64,000 bases of DNA, from assembly GCA_902386555.1 (NCBI GenBank), contig CABMJJ010000009.1, positions 151,680-215,679 of the forward strand. Reading direction: 5' to 3'. The stretch is from Candidatus Bilamarchaeum dharawalense (GTDB taxonomy: Archaea > Micrarchaeota > Micrarchaeia > Anstonellales > Bilamarchaeaceae). The position numbers and the translations under genes were made by a program. The notes under the pieces were generated by a model. It was given only the letters and a program-made list of their open reading frames with translations. It was not told the DNA's origin and ran no database searches. Of this stretch, positions 1 through 7,542 are shown piece by piece (the stretch's first letter is position 1; each line of letters starts with the position of its first letter).

Positions 1-1677
1 CAGTTCTTTTCGAGCTCGGTAAATAATTTTATTGTACCATTCATTTCTGCTGTTGATGGTACCAAGCAAATCTCTGAATGCTTCTTTTTCACCAGGACCC
101 ATTTTACTGTCAGTAACTTTTTTGTGTTCCTTGCCATCCACCATGGTAATTTCCTCCTGCTTGCCAATTTGTTTTTTGGCCTGTTCATACCAGGGTGGAA
201 GTGAGGAACGTTTCTTGATAATTGCTTGAACAAAATCTCCCATGGTAACGGGTCTCTGTTGAACCTGTTTTCTTGCAAGCTCTTCTGCCTGCTCCTTTGG
301 CATGCCACCTTTTACAAGTTCTTCGATCTTTTTCTCAATACCCAGAAATGCTTCTCTCCATGGAATGGTTGCGGCATCATCCACAATGGACTTGAGATCT
401 GCAGATGCATACCCAAGAGTTGAAGCACCAAGAAGATTGAATGGAACAAATGCCCCAAGTGGCCTTTTTTTAGCATGCATTTTCAGTATGGAAACACCGG
501 AAGTGTAATCAGGCTCGGGAAGGTAAATTGTTTTGCTAAAACGACCAGAACGTCTTAATGCAGGGTCAACATCCCAGGGTGCGTTTGTAGCTGCAATAAT
601 AAGCACATTTTGGTTGTTGGCTTCAACACCATCCATCTCATAAAGCATCTGGTTAACTGCCATCTTCATGTACTGCTGGCCTTCCTGCTGGTCTCTTCTG
701 CCACCTATGGCTTCAACTTCATCAAAGAACAAAAGACATGGTGAGTTTTTTCTTGCAAGTTCAAATACCTTGTGGATATTTTTTTCAGTATTACCAACAT
801 ACATGTCCAGTAAATCAGATAATTTAGCATTAATGAAACCAGCTTGGCATTCGCCTGCAGCTGCCTTAACAATAAATGTTTTTCCACAACCAGGCGGACC
901 ATACATCAAAATTCCGCCACCACCCAATTTACCATATTTTCTGGCAAGCTCGGGATTTCTCATTGGATAGACGACTGCTTCACGGATTTCTTCTTTCATT
1001 TTTGCCATGCCAGCTACGTCATTAAATGTCATGTTTGGTTTGGAAAGCATTTTTATGTCTGCCGTGCCCCCCTCCCCACCTTTTCCTTCCTGATCTTTCT
1101 TGGAACGGGCACTGTCCAAATGGGTTTTTGCTTCAGTGAGTTCTGGATTTAGTTCGAGAGCCTTTTCATAATCAGTAATGGCACTGGACATGGAACCTGC
1201 ATATTCAAATGCAAGACCTCGAAGATGGTAGGCTTCAGCAAAATCTGCCTTAAGAGAAATAACTTTGGTGAAATCCTCAACTGCCTTTTCGTATTCTTCA
1301 ATGGAAGCATAGGACAAACCACGGTTGTAGAAGGCCTTTAGATAATTTGGATTGAGGGTTATGGCCTTGTCATAGTCTTTTATTGCACTTTGAAAATCCT
1401 GCTTTCTATAGAAGGCATCACCACGATTATTGTAGATAATCGGGTTCTGGGGATCAAGTTCCATGGATTTTGTGTAATCGGCAATGGATTTATCGAAATT
1501 TTTAAGTTGGTAATAGGATAGGGCACGGTTGAAATAGGCTTCTGAAAAAACAGGATTGAGAAGAATGGCCATGTTATAATTTTCTATGGCTTTGTCAAAG
1601 TCGCCTTTCTCATAATAGTCATTACCCATTTGATAGTAGGTTTTTGCGTCTGTTGGATTGGGTTTTCTTTCCACCAT
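1..1677 (-). CDS. TPR-repeat AAA+ ATPase, C-terminus cut by window edge
   Basis: An open frame of 559 codons runs from ATG at 1677 off the left edge. Residues about 10-180 hold five TPR repeats (each with an A-x-x-D/N-Y-x-K-A-I type core ending in L-x-P), followed by a Gly/Glu linker and a classic AAA+ module: Walker A GPPGCGKT at residues 260-267, Walker B LLFFDEVEA, and a sensor/arginine-finger stretch AATNAPWDVDPALRRSGRF. The family remodels or unfolds proteins with ATP; TPRs usually bind partner proteins, so a cytosolic chaperone or assembly role is inferred. The specific substrate is unknown. It points the same way as enolase and is separated from it by 59 bp. Confidence 0.9.
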   Translation of the reverse strand, partial: MVERKPNPTDAKTYYQMGNDYYEKGDFDKAIENYNMAILLNPVFSEAYFNRALSYYQLKNFDKSIADYTKSMELDPQNPIIYNNRGDAFYRKQDFQSAIKDYDKAITLNPNYLKAFYNRGLSYASIEEYEKAVEDFTKVISLKADFAEAYHLRGLAFEYAGSMSSAITDYEKALELNPELTEAKTHLDSARSKKDQEGKGGEGGTADIKMLSKPNMTFNDVAGMAKMKEEIREAVVYPMRNPELARKYGKLGGGGILMYGPPGCGKTFIVKAAAGECQAGFINAKLSDLLDMYVGNTEKNIHKVFELARKNSPCLLFFDEVEAIGGRRDQQEGQQYMKMAVNQMLYEMDGVEANNQNVLIIAATNAPWDVDPALRRSGRFSKTIYLPEPDYTSGVSILKMHAKKRPLGAFVPFNLLGASTLGYASADLKSIVDDAATIPWREAFLGIEKKIEELVKGGMPKEQAEELARKQVQQRPVTMGDFVQAIIKKRSSLPPWYEQAKKQIGKQEEITMVDGKEHKKVTDSKMGPGEKEAFRDLLGTINSRNEWYNKIIYRARKEL

Positions 1678-1736
1678 AGTTTCACTTGAGTACGCACTTT
1701 AGTTTATGTTGTAGGACATCTTTTTTAATCCTTCAT

Positions 1737-2960
1737 CTAACCAGAAAGTCCCAATCGCTCTTCAATCCTTAATAGCTGATTATATTTGGCAGTTCTTTCA
1801 CCGCGAGCTGGCGCACCGGTTTTGATTTGGTTGGCGTTTATCCCAACGCAAAAGTCTGAGATAAAACAATCCTCAGTTTCGCCTGAACGGTGGCTAACCA
1901 CGATGTTAAGCCCAAGCTGCTTGCACAAACCAACAGCATTCATTGCTTCGCTAACAGTCCCAACTTGATTTAGTTTTAGTAACAGTGCATTGATTGAATT
2001 GTGTGATATGGCCTCCTTCAGACGGGGAACACTGGTAACAGTGAGATCATCACCGACTATTTGAATATTGGGTAGATCAGAACGAAGAGCAGCAAATGCT
2101 TCAAAGCTTTCCTCATCAAATGGATCTTCGATGCTTTTTATGGGGTATGCCTTTACAAGATCAATGTAATAGTCAACCAATTCTGGTTCCTTTAGATCTT
2201 TGGTATCAATGGAATAACTGCCTTTTCTGCTGTCGTAAAAAGAAGAGGCTGCACAATCCAAAGCAAGCGAACATACATCTTTGTAGCCGGCTTCTTCAAT
2301 GGCGGCAACTATTGCATCCAGAACTTTGTAGGTGTTATCTATTTGAGGAGCGTAACCACCCTCATCACCGACATTTCTTGCCACTGGACCATAGCTATTC
2401 ACCAAACGTTTTCCTAGAATGTGATAAATTTCACTGGCCATCTGCAGTCGTTCGGAAAAAATATCTGCTTCTGGAATTATCATAAATTCCTGAATAGCAA
2501 GACTATTACCAGCATGTTTGCCTCCATTGACAATATTGAACATGGCAAAGGGAAGGGTAGTTCCTCCAAGATATTCATGAAGCATTTTTCCATCAGAAGC
2601 TGCAGCTGCACGAAGCACTGCCATGGAAGTTGCAACAATGGCATTTGCGCCAAGCTTGCTTTTGAACGGAGTTCCATCAAGTTCTCTTAATTTTGCATCG
2701 ATCTTTTCCTGGTCACTGGCATTCATGCCAATAAGATTGTGTGCAATTATGTTGTTTACATTGTCAACTGCATTGAGAACCCCTTTACCTAGATAGCGGC
2801 TGCCCCCATCACGAAGTTCAACTGCTTCGTGCGTACCAGTGGATGCACCACTTGGAGCAGCTGCGCTGGCAAAGGCATTTTCAGTTGCCACATCAACTTC
2901 AATGGTAGGATTTCCTCGTGAGTCTAGTATTTCTCGCGCCCATACGGATGTAATCTTCAT
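1737..2960 (-). CDS. eno: Enolase (phosphopyruvate hydratase)
   Basis: This 407-residue protein interconverts 2-phosphoglycerate and phosphoenolpyruvate in glycolysis/gluconeogenesis. The N-terminus carries the enolase signature ARExLDSRGNPTIEVD. Further hallmarks are SGASTGTHEAVELRDG, the metal-binding region around SIEDPFDEES, GDDLTVT and LLLKLNQVGTV with the catalytic lysine, and SHRSGETED near the C-terminus. The length is slightly short for the family (about 410-430) but no motif is missing. Together with PEP carboxylase, malic enzyme and TPI elsewhere in the window it supports an active lower-glycolytic/gluconeogenic route. Confidence 0.97.
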   Translation of the reverse strand: MKITSVWAREILDSRGNPTIEVDVATENAFASAAAPSGASTGTHEAVELRDGGSRYLGKGVLNAVDNVNNIIAHNLIGMNASDQEKIDAKLRELDGTPFKSKLGANAIVATSMAVLRAAAASDGKMLHEYLGGTTLPFAMFNIVNGGKHAGNSLAIQEFMIIPEADIFSERLQMASEIYHILGKRLVNSYGPVARNVGDEGGYAPQIDNTYKVLDAIVAAIEEAGYKDVCSLALDCAASSFYDSRKGSYSIDTKDLKEPELVDYYIDLVKAYPIKSIEDPFDEESFEAFAALRSDLPNIQIVGDDLTVTSVPRLKEAISHNSINALLLKLNQVGTVSEAMNAVGLCKQLGLNIVVSHRSGETEDCFISDFCVGINANQIKTGAPARGERTAKYNQLLRIEERLGLSG

Positions 2961-3111
2961 AATTTGATTAATTGGCCAAGCCTTATTTAGCTTTTTGTTT
3001 GATTGGGGGGCTAACTCCGGTTCAAAGAAATGGAATGAATAAATAATGAAAGCATCAAGTAGACTTTAAGGTGAGAGAATAGAAATTAAAGTCGATAATC
3101 AAAAAAAGAAA

Positions 3112-3267
3112 ATGGTTTTCAATGGAACACCTATTGAGTTGTTAAAAAAACTCAAAATTATGCGTGAAGAAGTGGTGGTAAAGGTAAATGGGAAACTTGT
3201 TCCGGAGACCACCAGACTTAAAAAAACAGATAAGGTCGAAGTGATAAAAGTAGTTTTCGGTGGATGA
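3112..3267 (+). CDS. Ubiquitin-like sulfur-carrier protein (TtuB/ThiS/MoaD/SAMP type) ending in Gly-Gly
   Basis: A short frame (51 codons from ATG 3112) ends in ...VIKVVFGG and a stop at 3265. The terminal di-glycine, the alternating strands (EEVVVKVNGKLVPE, DKVEVIKVVF) and the helix PIELLKKLK match the beta-grasp sulfur carriers used for tRNA thiolation or cofactor sulfur. The frame is open back to 3070, and a good ribosome binding site (AAGGTGA, 3068-3074) lies before an in-frame ATA at 3079. Translation from there would add the missing first strand IEIKV, so the true start may be non-AUG. It lies 3 bp before the TtuA-like gene, which fits it being that enzyme's sulfur donor. The fold and role are inferred from sequence pattern and context. 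Confidence 0.75.
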   Translation: MVFNGTPIELLKKLKIMREEVVVKVNGKLVPETTRLKKTDKVEVIKVVFGG

Positions 3268-3270
3268 AAA

Positions 3271-4173
3271 ATGAAATGTTCTCAGTGCAAAAACAATGCA
3301 ATTGTTTTTCTTCCATATTCCAGCAAGCATCTTTGCGAGCAACACTTCATCAGAATGTTTGATAAACGATTTAGGAAAACAATTCGCCTATTCTCCATGC
3401 TGCGCAAAGGGGATAGAATTGCAGTTGGCCTGTCTGGTGGAAAAGACAGTTGCGTTCTACTTCATTCACTCCATCAATTGCAAAAAGACCTACCGTTTGA
3501 AATGATAGCAATTACCATTGATGAAGGAATCAAGGGATATCGAGCGAAAACATTGGACATTGCAAAAAAACAATGCGAGATTTTAGGTATCGAACACCGG
3601 GTTTTTACATTCAAAGAGGTTGCTGGAAAAACCCTTGATCAAATAGAAAAAGATGATGAAGATAAACTACCCTGTAGTTTTTGCGGTGTGATAAGAAGAT
3701 ATATGCTCAACAAGGGTGCTAGGGAAGTCGGTGCAAATAAACTGGCAATTGGCCATAACCTGGATGATGTTGCCCAGACTGTTTTGATGAATATCATGAG
3801 AAATGAACCAGCCCGCCTTGCCAGATTCAATGAGCCCATTGTCAGTGATAAGAAGTTCATTCCAAGGATAAAACCCCTTATGCTTACACCAGAAAAAGAA
3901 AATGCAATCTATGCCATGATGAAAGGGATTGAACTGGAAAGAGTGGAATGCCCCTATGCTCATTTTGCATTTAGAAGCCATGTTAGGAAGATGTTGAATG
4001 AAAGCGAAGAAAGATATCCTGGAACCAAATTCAAAATAGTAAATTCATTTTTGGAAATTGAAGATGCGTTACGAAATAAATATGGGAAAACTGCTTCTGA
4101 ATTGGGTGTGTGCCCAACCTGTGGCGAAGCTTCCTCCAAAGGAATTTGTATGTTCTGCAAGATGATTTCTTAA
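3271..4173 (+). CDS. ttuA: TtuA/Ncs6-family tRNA 2-thiolation protein
   Basis: This 300-residue PP-loop ATPase has the SGGKDS adenylation loop at residues 55-60. Zinc-finger cysteines sit at both ends (CSQC...CEQH and CPTCGEAS...CMFC). PCSFCG and ECPYAH supply the three cysteines that hold an iron-sulfur cluster in TtuA enzymes. The family replaces the 2-oxygen of a tRNA uridine by sulfur (position 54 for TtuA, wobble position for Ncs6). Which uridine is modified here cannot be decided from sequence. The upstream ubiquitin-like gene would provide the thiocarboxylate sulfur. Confidence 0.92.
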   Translation: MKCSQCKNNAIVFLPYSSKHLCEQHFIRMFDKRFRKTIRLFSMLRKGDRIAVGLSGGKDSCVLLHSLHQLQKDLPFEMIAITIDEGIKGYRAKTLDIAKKQCEILGIEHRVFTFKEVAGKTLDQIEKDDEDKLPCSFCGVIRRYMLNKGAREVGANKLAIGHNLDDVAQTVLMNIMRNEPARLARFNEPIVSDKKFIPRIKPLMLTPEKENAIYAMMKGIELERVECPYAHFAFRSHVRKMLNESEERYPGTKFKIVNSFLEIEDALRNKYGKTASELGVCPTCGEASSKGICMFCKMIS

Positions 4174-4195
4174 ATTTTTACCATGGAAACTAATC

Positions 4196-4969
4196 ATGGA
4201 ACTAATTTTCCTTGGGACTGGCGGTGGACGGGTGAATTTGATAAAACAGGTCCGTGGCACCGGTGGTTTCAGAATAAACTCCAGATCAGCAAATATTCAT
4301 GTTGACCCCGGACCTGGTGCGTTATTACATTCGATAAAAAACAGGCAGGATCCTTTGGAATTGGATTGTGTTATCGTCACTCATAATCACACTGACCATG
4401 TCAATGATGCTGGTGTGATGATAGAGGGAATGACAAGGTATTCACTTAAAAAAAGAGGGATTGTAATTGGAAGCGCGATTACCATCAATGGGAGTGAAGA
4501 TCGGGATCGTGGCTTAACAAGATGGCACCAATCCAAAGCATCTGAAGTCTATGCTGCAAAATTTGGTGAAAAGAAAAAATTCGCAACAGAAAAAGGAAGT
4601 TTTGACATCGAGATATTTGGTTTGAAACACGATGAACCAAGCACCTTTGGATTCAAATTAACCATAGACAATGTGGTGGTTGGATATATCACTGACACTG
4701 AATTGATGGAAGATTTGGGGAAAAATTTTTCTGGCTGTGATGTTTTGATCATTAATTGTATAAAACCAGAACATGATGAATACGAAGGTCATTTGAAAAC
4801 TGAGGATGTGATTGAAATTGTCAAAGAAGCCAAACCTAAAACCTGCGTGATCAGCCACATGGGGATAAAAATGCTTAGAGCAGGACCTAATCTTGAAGCT
4901 GAGAGAATAGAAAAAGGAAGTGGGATTAGAACAGTGGCAGCCAAAGATGGGATGAAACTGGTTTTCTAG
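4196..4969 (+). CDS. Metallo-beta-lactamase-fold hydrolase
   Basis: This 257-residue protein begins with the strand MELIFLGTGGGR and carries the metal-binding HxHxDH motif as HNHTDH at residues 63-68. Further conserved ligands appear around GYITDTE and a late SHMG, as in RNase Z/phosphodiesterase-like members. It is probably a cytosolic zinc hydrolase acting on a phosphoester or nucleic acid. The substrate is not recognisable. It follows the TtuA-like gene by 22 bp in the same direction, so a tRNA-related job is possible but unproven. Confidence 0.85.
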   Translation: MELIFLGTGGGRVNLIKQVRGTGGFRINSRSANIHVDPGPGALLHSIKNRQDPLELDCVIVTHNHTDHVNDAGVMIEGMTRYSLKKRGIVIGSAITINGSEDRDRGLTRWHQSKASEVYAAKFGEKKKFATEKGSFDIEIFGLKHDEPSTFGFKLTIDNVVVGYITDTELMEDLGKNFSGCDVLIINCIKPEHDEYEGHLKTEDVIEIVKEAKPKTCVISHMGIKMLRAGPNLEAERIEKGSGIRTVAAKDGMKLVF

Positions 4970-5089
4970 TTTTTTTATGTAAAATTATACAAAATAAGAG
5001 CTGGAAATATATAAAATTTACATAAAAAATGGTGGAACTCAGAGAAAAGTTATATGTTTATAAAATGTTGTGGTAATAAATAAACTATT

Positions 5090-5506
5090 ATGGAAAAGAA
5101 ACTGATCTCCCGCCTTCATAAATATTTTTACACCATTGCCAGAAGAGAGGGAGTGGAACGCATGGCAGTTGGCCTGTTTTTGATTTCAGAGGATAAACTA
5201 CTGGTAATGCAGAATAGTATACCAAAAGCGAAAATCGGGAATGAAGAGACCATTGATCAGGTTATAGAGGCATTGGCAAAGGAACATGGAATTGAAGATT
5301 TGCGGGTTATAGCATTGATTGACAGAGTAAACGAGATAATAGATGGAGAACAAGTTCACAGATTAAATTTTGCAGTTTCAGGAAAATTACAAAATCAAGA
5401 AAAATATGTTTGGCTTTCTGAAGAGGAATTACCTAAACAGTTGCAAAAAACATTGGAAAATTATTGGAAGAAGAAGAATAACATGGTCAAATGGCAATTT
5501 TTGTAG
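5090..5506 (+). CDS. Degenerate Nudix-like small protein
   Basis: A 138-residue protein with a short helical N-terminus followed by a beta-rich core (MAVGLFLISEDKLLVMQN) and a helix region GNEETIDQVIEALAKEHGIEDL placed where a Nudix box would be. Only part of the box signature survives: two of the metal-binding glutamates are A and K, so hydrolase activity is doubtful. The start at 5090 fits a leaderless transcript, with a TTTATAAAA box at 5057-5065, about 29 bp upstream, and no Shine-Dalgarno. The Nudix assignment is an inference from spacing and predicted fold. Confidence 0.6.
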   Translation: MEKKLISRLHKYFYTIARREGVERMAVGLFLISEDKLLVMQNSIPKAKIGNEETIDQVIEALAKEHGIEDLRVIALIDRVNEIIDGEQVHRLNFAVSGKLQNQEKYVWLSEEELPKQLQKTLENYWKKKNNMVKWQFL

Positions 5507-5559
5507 TTTTTACCAAAACCGATAGGTTTTTTAAGTAGTTTTGTAGCGGTATTTATGGG

Positions 5560-6264
5560 ATGGCTATGACTCGAATATATCGTGATGCCAATGTTGACCG
5601 CCAGCTCGGCAAACCTCCAGAGGTATCCAAACGTCCCTATTTTCAAGCTACTACTAGATTTGTGTCTTCTGTTGTATTAGGAACTGCTTTGGCTTTTGGT
5701 GTTGTTGGAACTACAGGATTAATGCTAACACCAAGGGCGGCTATGGCACAGGGAAGCGAAATTACACTAGGTAGTATGGTTATTGATAAGATAGACATGG
5801 CAGAGAGTTTACAAAATCTAAAAACACAAAGTTTGAGATATGTAAGGAGTGAGGGAGTTGACCCAACAACTCGAAATTATAGCAATCTGATACTTGTTCC
5901 GGGGCAGTTTGGAACTGTATTTGTTTTATCTGCAGATGGAACAAGCGGAACAGCAGTAAAATTCCCAAAAGAAGGGCAAGAAAAACAATGGTATGGAGAT
6001 TTTACAAAGTTTAGAAAAGCTGTAGAAGAGTATACAGGCAGAACTTTAGAAAAAATGACTACTGTTATAGAGGTATATACAGATCCGAGAACAAAAGAAG
6101 TAGCATTAACTGCTTATGGATTCCCGCTTGACCAAAATGGTAACCCGATAAGATACAAAAATGGATATTTAGGTGTTGCAGTATCATTATATACAAAAAC
6201 CGGGGAAGTAGTTGCAGCAGCAGGAGTTATGCTTGAACCAGGAATGGAACTAGCCAAACGATAA
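5560..6264 (+). CDS. Unknown protein with N-terminal membrane anchor or signal
   Basis: This 234-residue protein was not recognised. Residues about 36-65 form a hydrophobic stretch ending in AMAQG, like a long signal peptide or single membrane anchor after a charged N-terminus. The rest is a soluble mixed alpha/beta region. It would be exported or held outside the membrane. A TTTTTTAAG box at 5527-5535 lies 28 bp before the ATG, indicating a leaderless start. The gene is followed by another unknown gene with its own TATA-like box. Confidence 0.65.
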   Translation: MAMTRIYRDANVDRQLGKPPEVSKRPYFQATTRFVSSVVLGTALAFGVVGTTGLMLTPRAAMAQGSEITLGSMVIDKIDMAESLQNLKTQSLRYVRSEGVDPTTRNYSNLILVPGQFGTVFVLSADGTSGTAVKFPKEGQEKQWYGDFTKFRKAVEEYTGRTLEKMTTVIEVYTDPRTKEVALTAYGFPLDQNGNPIRYKNGYLGVAVSLYTKTGEVVAAAGVMLEPGMELAKR

Positions 6265-6295
6265 TATTTAAACTACTTTTTTTATAATTAATACT

Positions 6296-7360
6296 ATGGT
6301 AGTACCAAGAAGTATAGAAGAACATCAAGATGGAAAACCGCCAGCTGAAGCACCACCGGTACCAACTGGTGAAAAACCACACCAAAGAACTTTCGTAGAA
6401 GCGAAGGTAGTAGTGTTAGAAGCTGCATATAAGGCAAGGATGGATAGTAAAGCCGACGAGATTATACAGGAAAGCAAGGAATTTCGAAGATATGGAAAGG
6501 ACGGTGTGTCACTTGCAAGTAACATCAGAACATCACAGGATCCAACTGTTACAGAACAAGAACGGCAAACAGCTGAAGATGCAGCAAAACGAATAATAGC
6601 CCAGCACGCCCCACCAGAAATAGCAGGAGATATTAGCAAGTTACAGAGTTATATAGAAGAGGAATATCAAAGATTATTAACAATATTGATTACTGCTACA
6701 ACCGGAGTGACTATTGACTACGGTGGAACCCATTTCGGGATATCTGCTACTGTGCCTGGAGACAGGGTAGCTTCACTTGAAGAAGGATACCAAGCAGAAG
6801 CATATTTACATGTCTTAGGCCAAACACAGGAAACGGTTTTAGGAATACCAGATGCTCAAAAACAGACGATTAAAGCATTGCGAAAAAAGGCCCATCAAGA
6901 AGCAGATGCTAGGGGAGCCACACCAGCAGCAAAAAAACAGATGGATGAGGATATTCTAGCAGGAGCAATAATGTGCGGATTTAGCCCAGCATCAGTTGCA
7001 GGAGCACTTAGGGAATTTGGATACGAATCAAATATGGAAATGAACATGATGAGAAACCTAGCTATTACGAGCAGCCAGGTCATGCAAGATGGAATAGATA
7101 GAATGAAAAAATTGCAACCAGGAATAGAGATGGACCCATTACAAAAAGAAGAATATGAGAGAACTAGCGTAAGAATGGCTAATTTGATGGTGCCAGATAA
7201 AGAAACCCCAGACCAATTACTGGCTGCGTTGAGAAAGGGTGACAATTTTGATGAGTATTTAGAGTTGGCAAAACAACAAACAGAGCTTAACATATTCTTA
7301 CATGGTGGTCATCCTGAGCTAGTAGTACCTAGGAGAGCATCGCCCAGGATGGTCGCTTAA
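6296..7360 (+). CDS. Unknown cytosolic protein, mostly helical
   Basis: A 354-residue protein with no family I recognise. The N-terminus is proline-rich (APPVPTGEKP), and the remainder alternates charged helices with few hydrophobic segments. No signal peptide or membrane span is visible. A TATTTAAAC box (6265-6273) is 26 bp before the ATG, so it probably has its own leaderless promoter. It and the preceding unknown gene may be lineage-specific. Confidence 0.65.
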   Translation: MVVPRSIEEHQDGKPPAEAPPVPTGEKPHQRTFVEAKVVVLEAAYKARMDSKADEIIQESKEFRRYGKDGVSLASNIRTSQDPTVTEQERQTAEDAAKRIIAQHAPPEIAGDISKLQSYIEEEYQRLLTILITATTGVTIDYGGTHFGISATVPGDRVASLEEGYQAEAYLHVLGQTQETVLGIPDAQKQTIKALRKKAHQEADARGATPAAKKQMDEDILAGAIMCGFSPASVAGALREFGYESNMEMNMMRNLAITSSQVMQDGIDRMKKLQPGIEMDPLQKEEYERTSVRMANLMVPDKETPDQLLAALRKGDNFDEYLELAKQQTELNIFLHGGHPELVVPRRASPRMVA

Positions 7361-7475
7361 TTACTCTTTAATTATAATTTTATTCTTTCTACTGACGCAG
7401 CACAATTTTATAAGTTACTTTTGAAAAGATTAAGAATACTACTTAGACATATTAATGAAATAATAAGGAAGTTGG

Positions 7476-7532
7476 AAAAGGAACCTTGGTCAAATAAAGA
7501 GGGAGATTAAAAAAGAACCGCAGGTTCTTTTT
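7476..7532 (+). promoter_or_regulatory. valS leader with competing hairpins
   Basis: The 182 bp between 7361 and 7542 contain no convincing gene. Positions 7511-7519 (AAAAGAACC) and 7523-7532 (GGTTCTTTTT) form a perfect hairpin ending in a T-run, 10 nt before the valS ATG. An upstream segment 7476-7485 (AAAAGGAACC) can pair with the same GGTTCTTTTT arm with one G-U pair. The two pairings are mutually exclusive, which is the layout of an attenuator. A TTTTATAAG box near 7409 would start the leader around 7440. The regulatory role is inferred. Confidence 0.45.
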
Positions 7533-7542
7533 AAGTGATTTT

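Noticed and set aside
7361-7510. Open extension of the preceding gene's frame beyond its stop, ending ...SNKEGD
   Set aside because: No ATG and no ribosome site; the segment overlaps the likely valS promoter and leader. A short TTG-started peptide cannot be excluded but is not supported.
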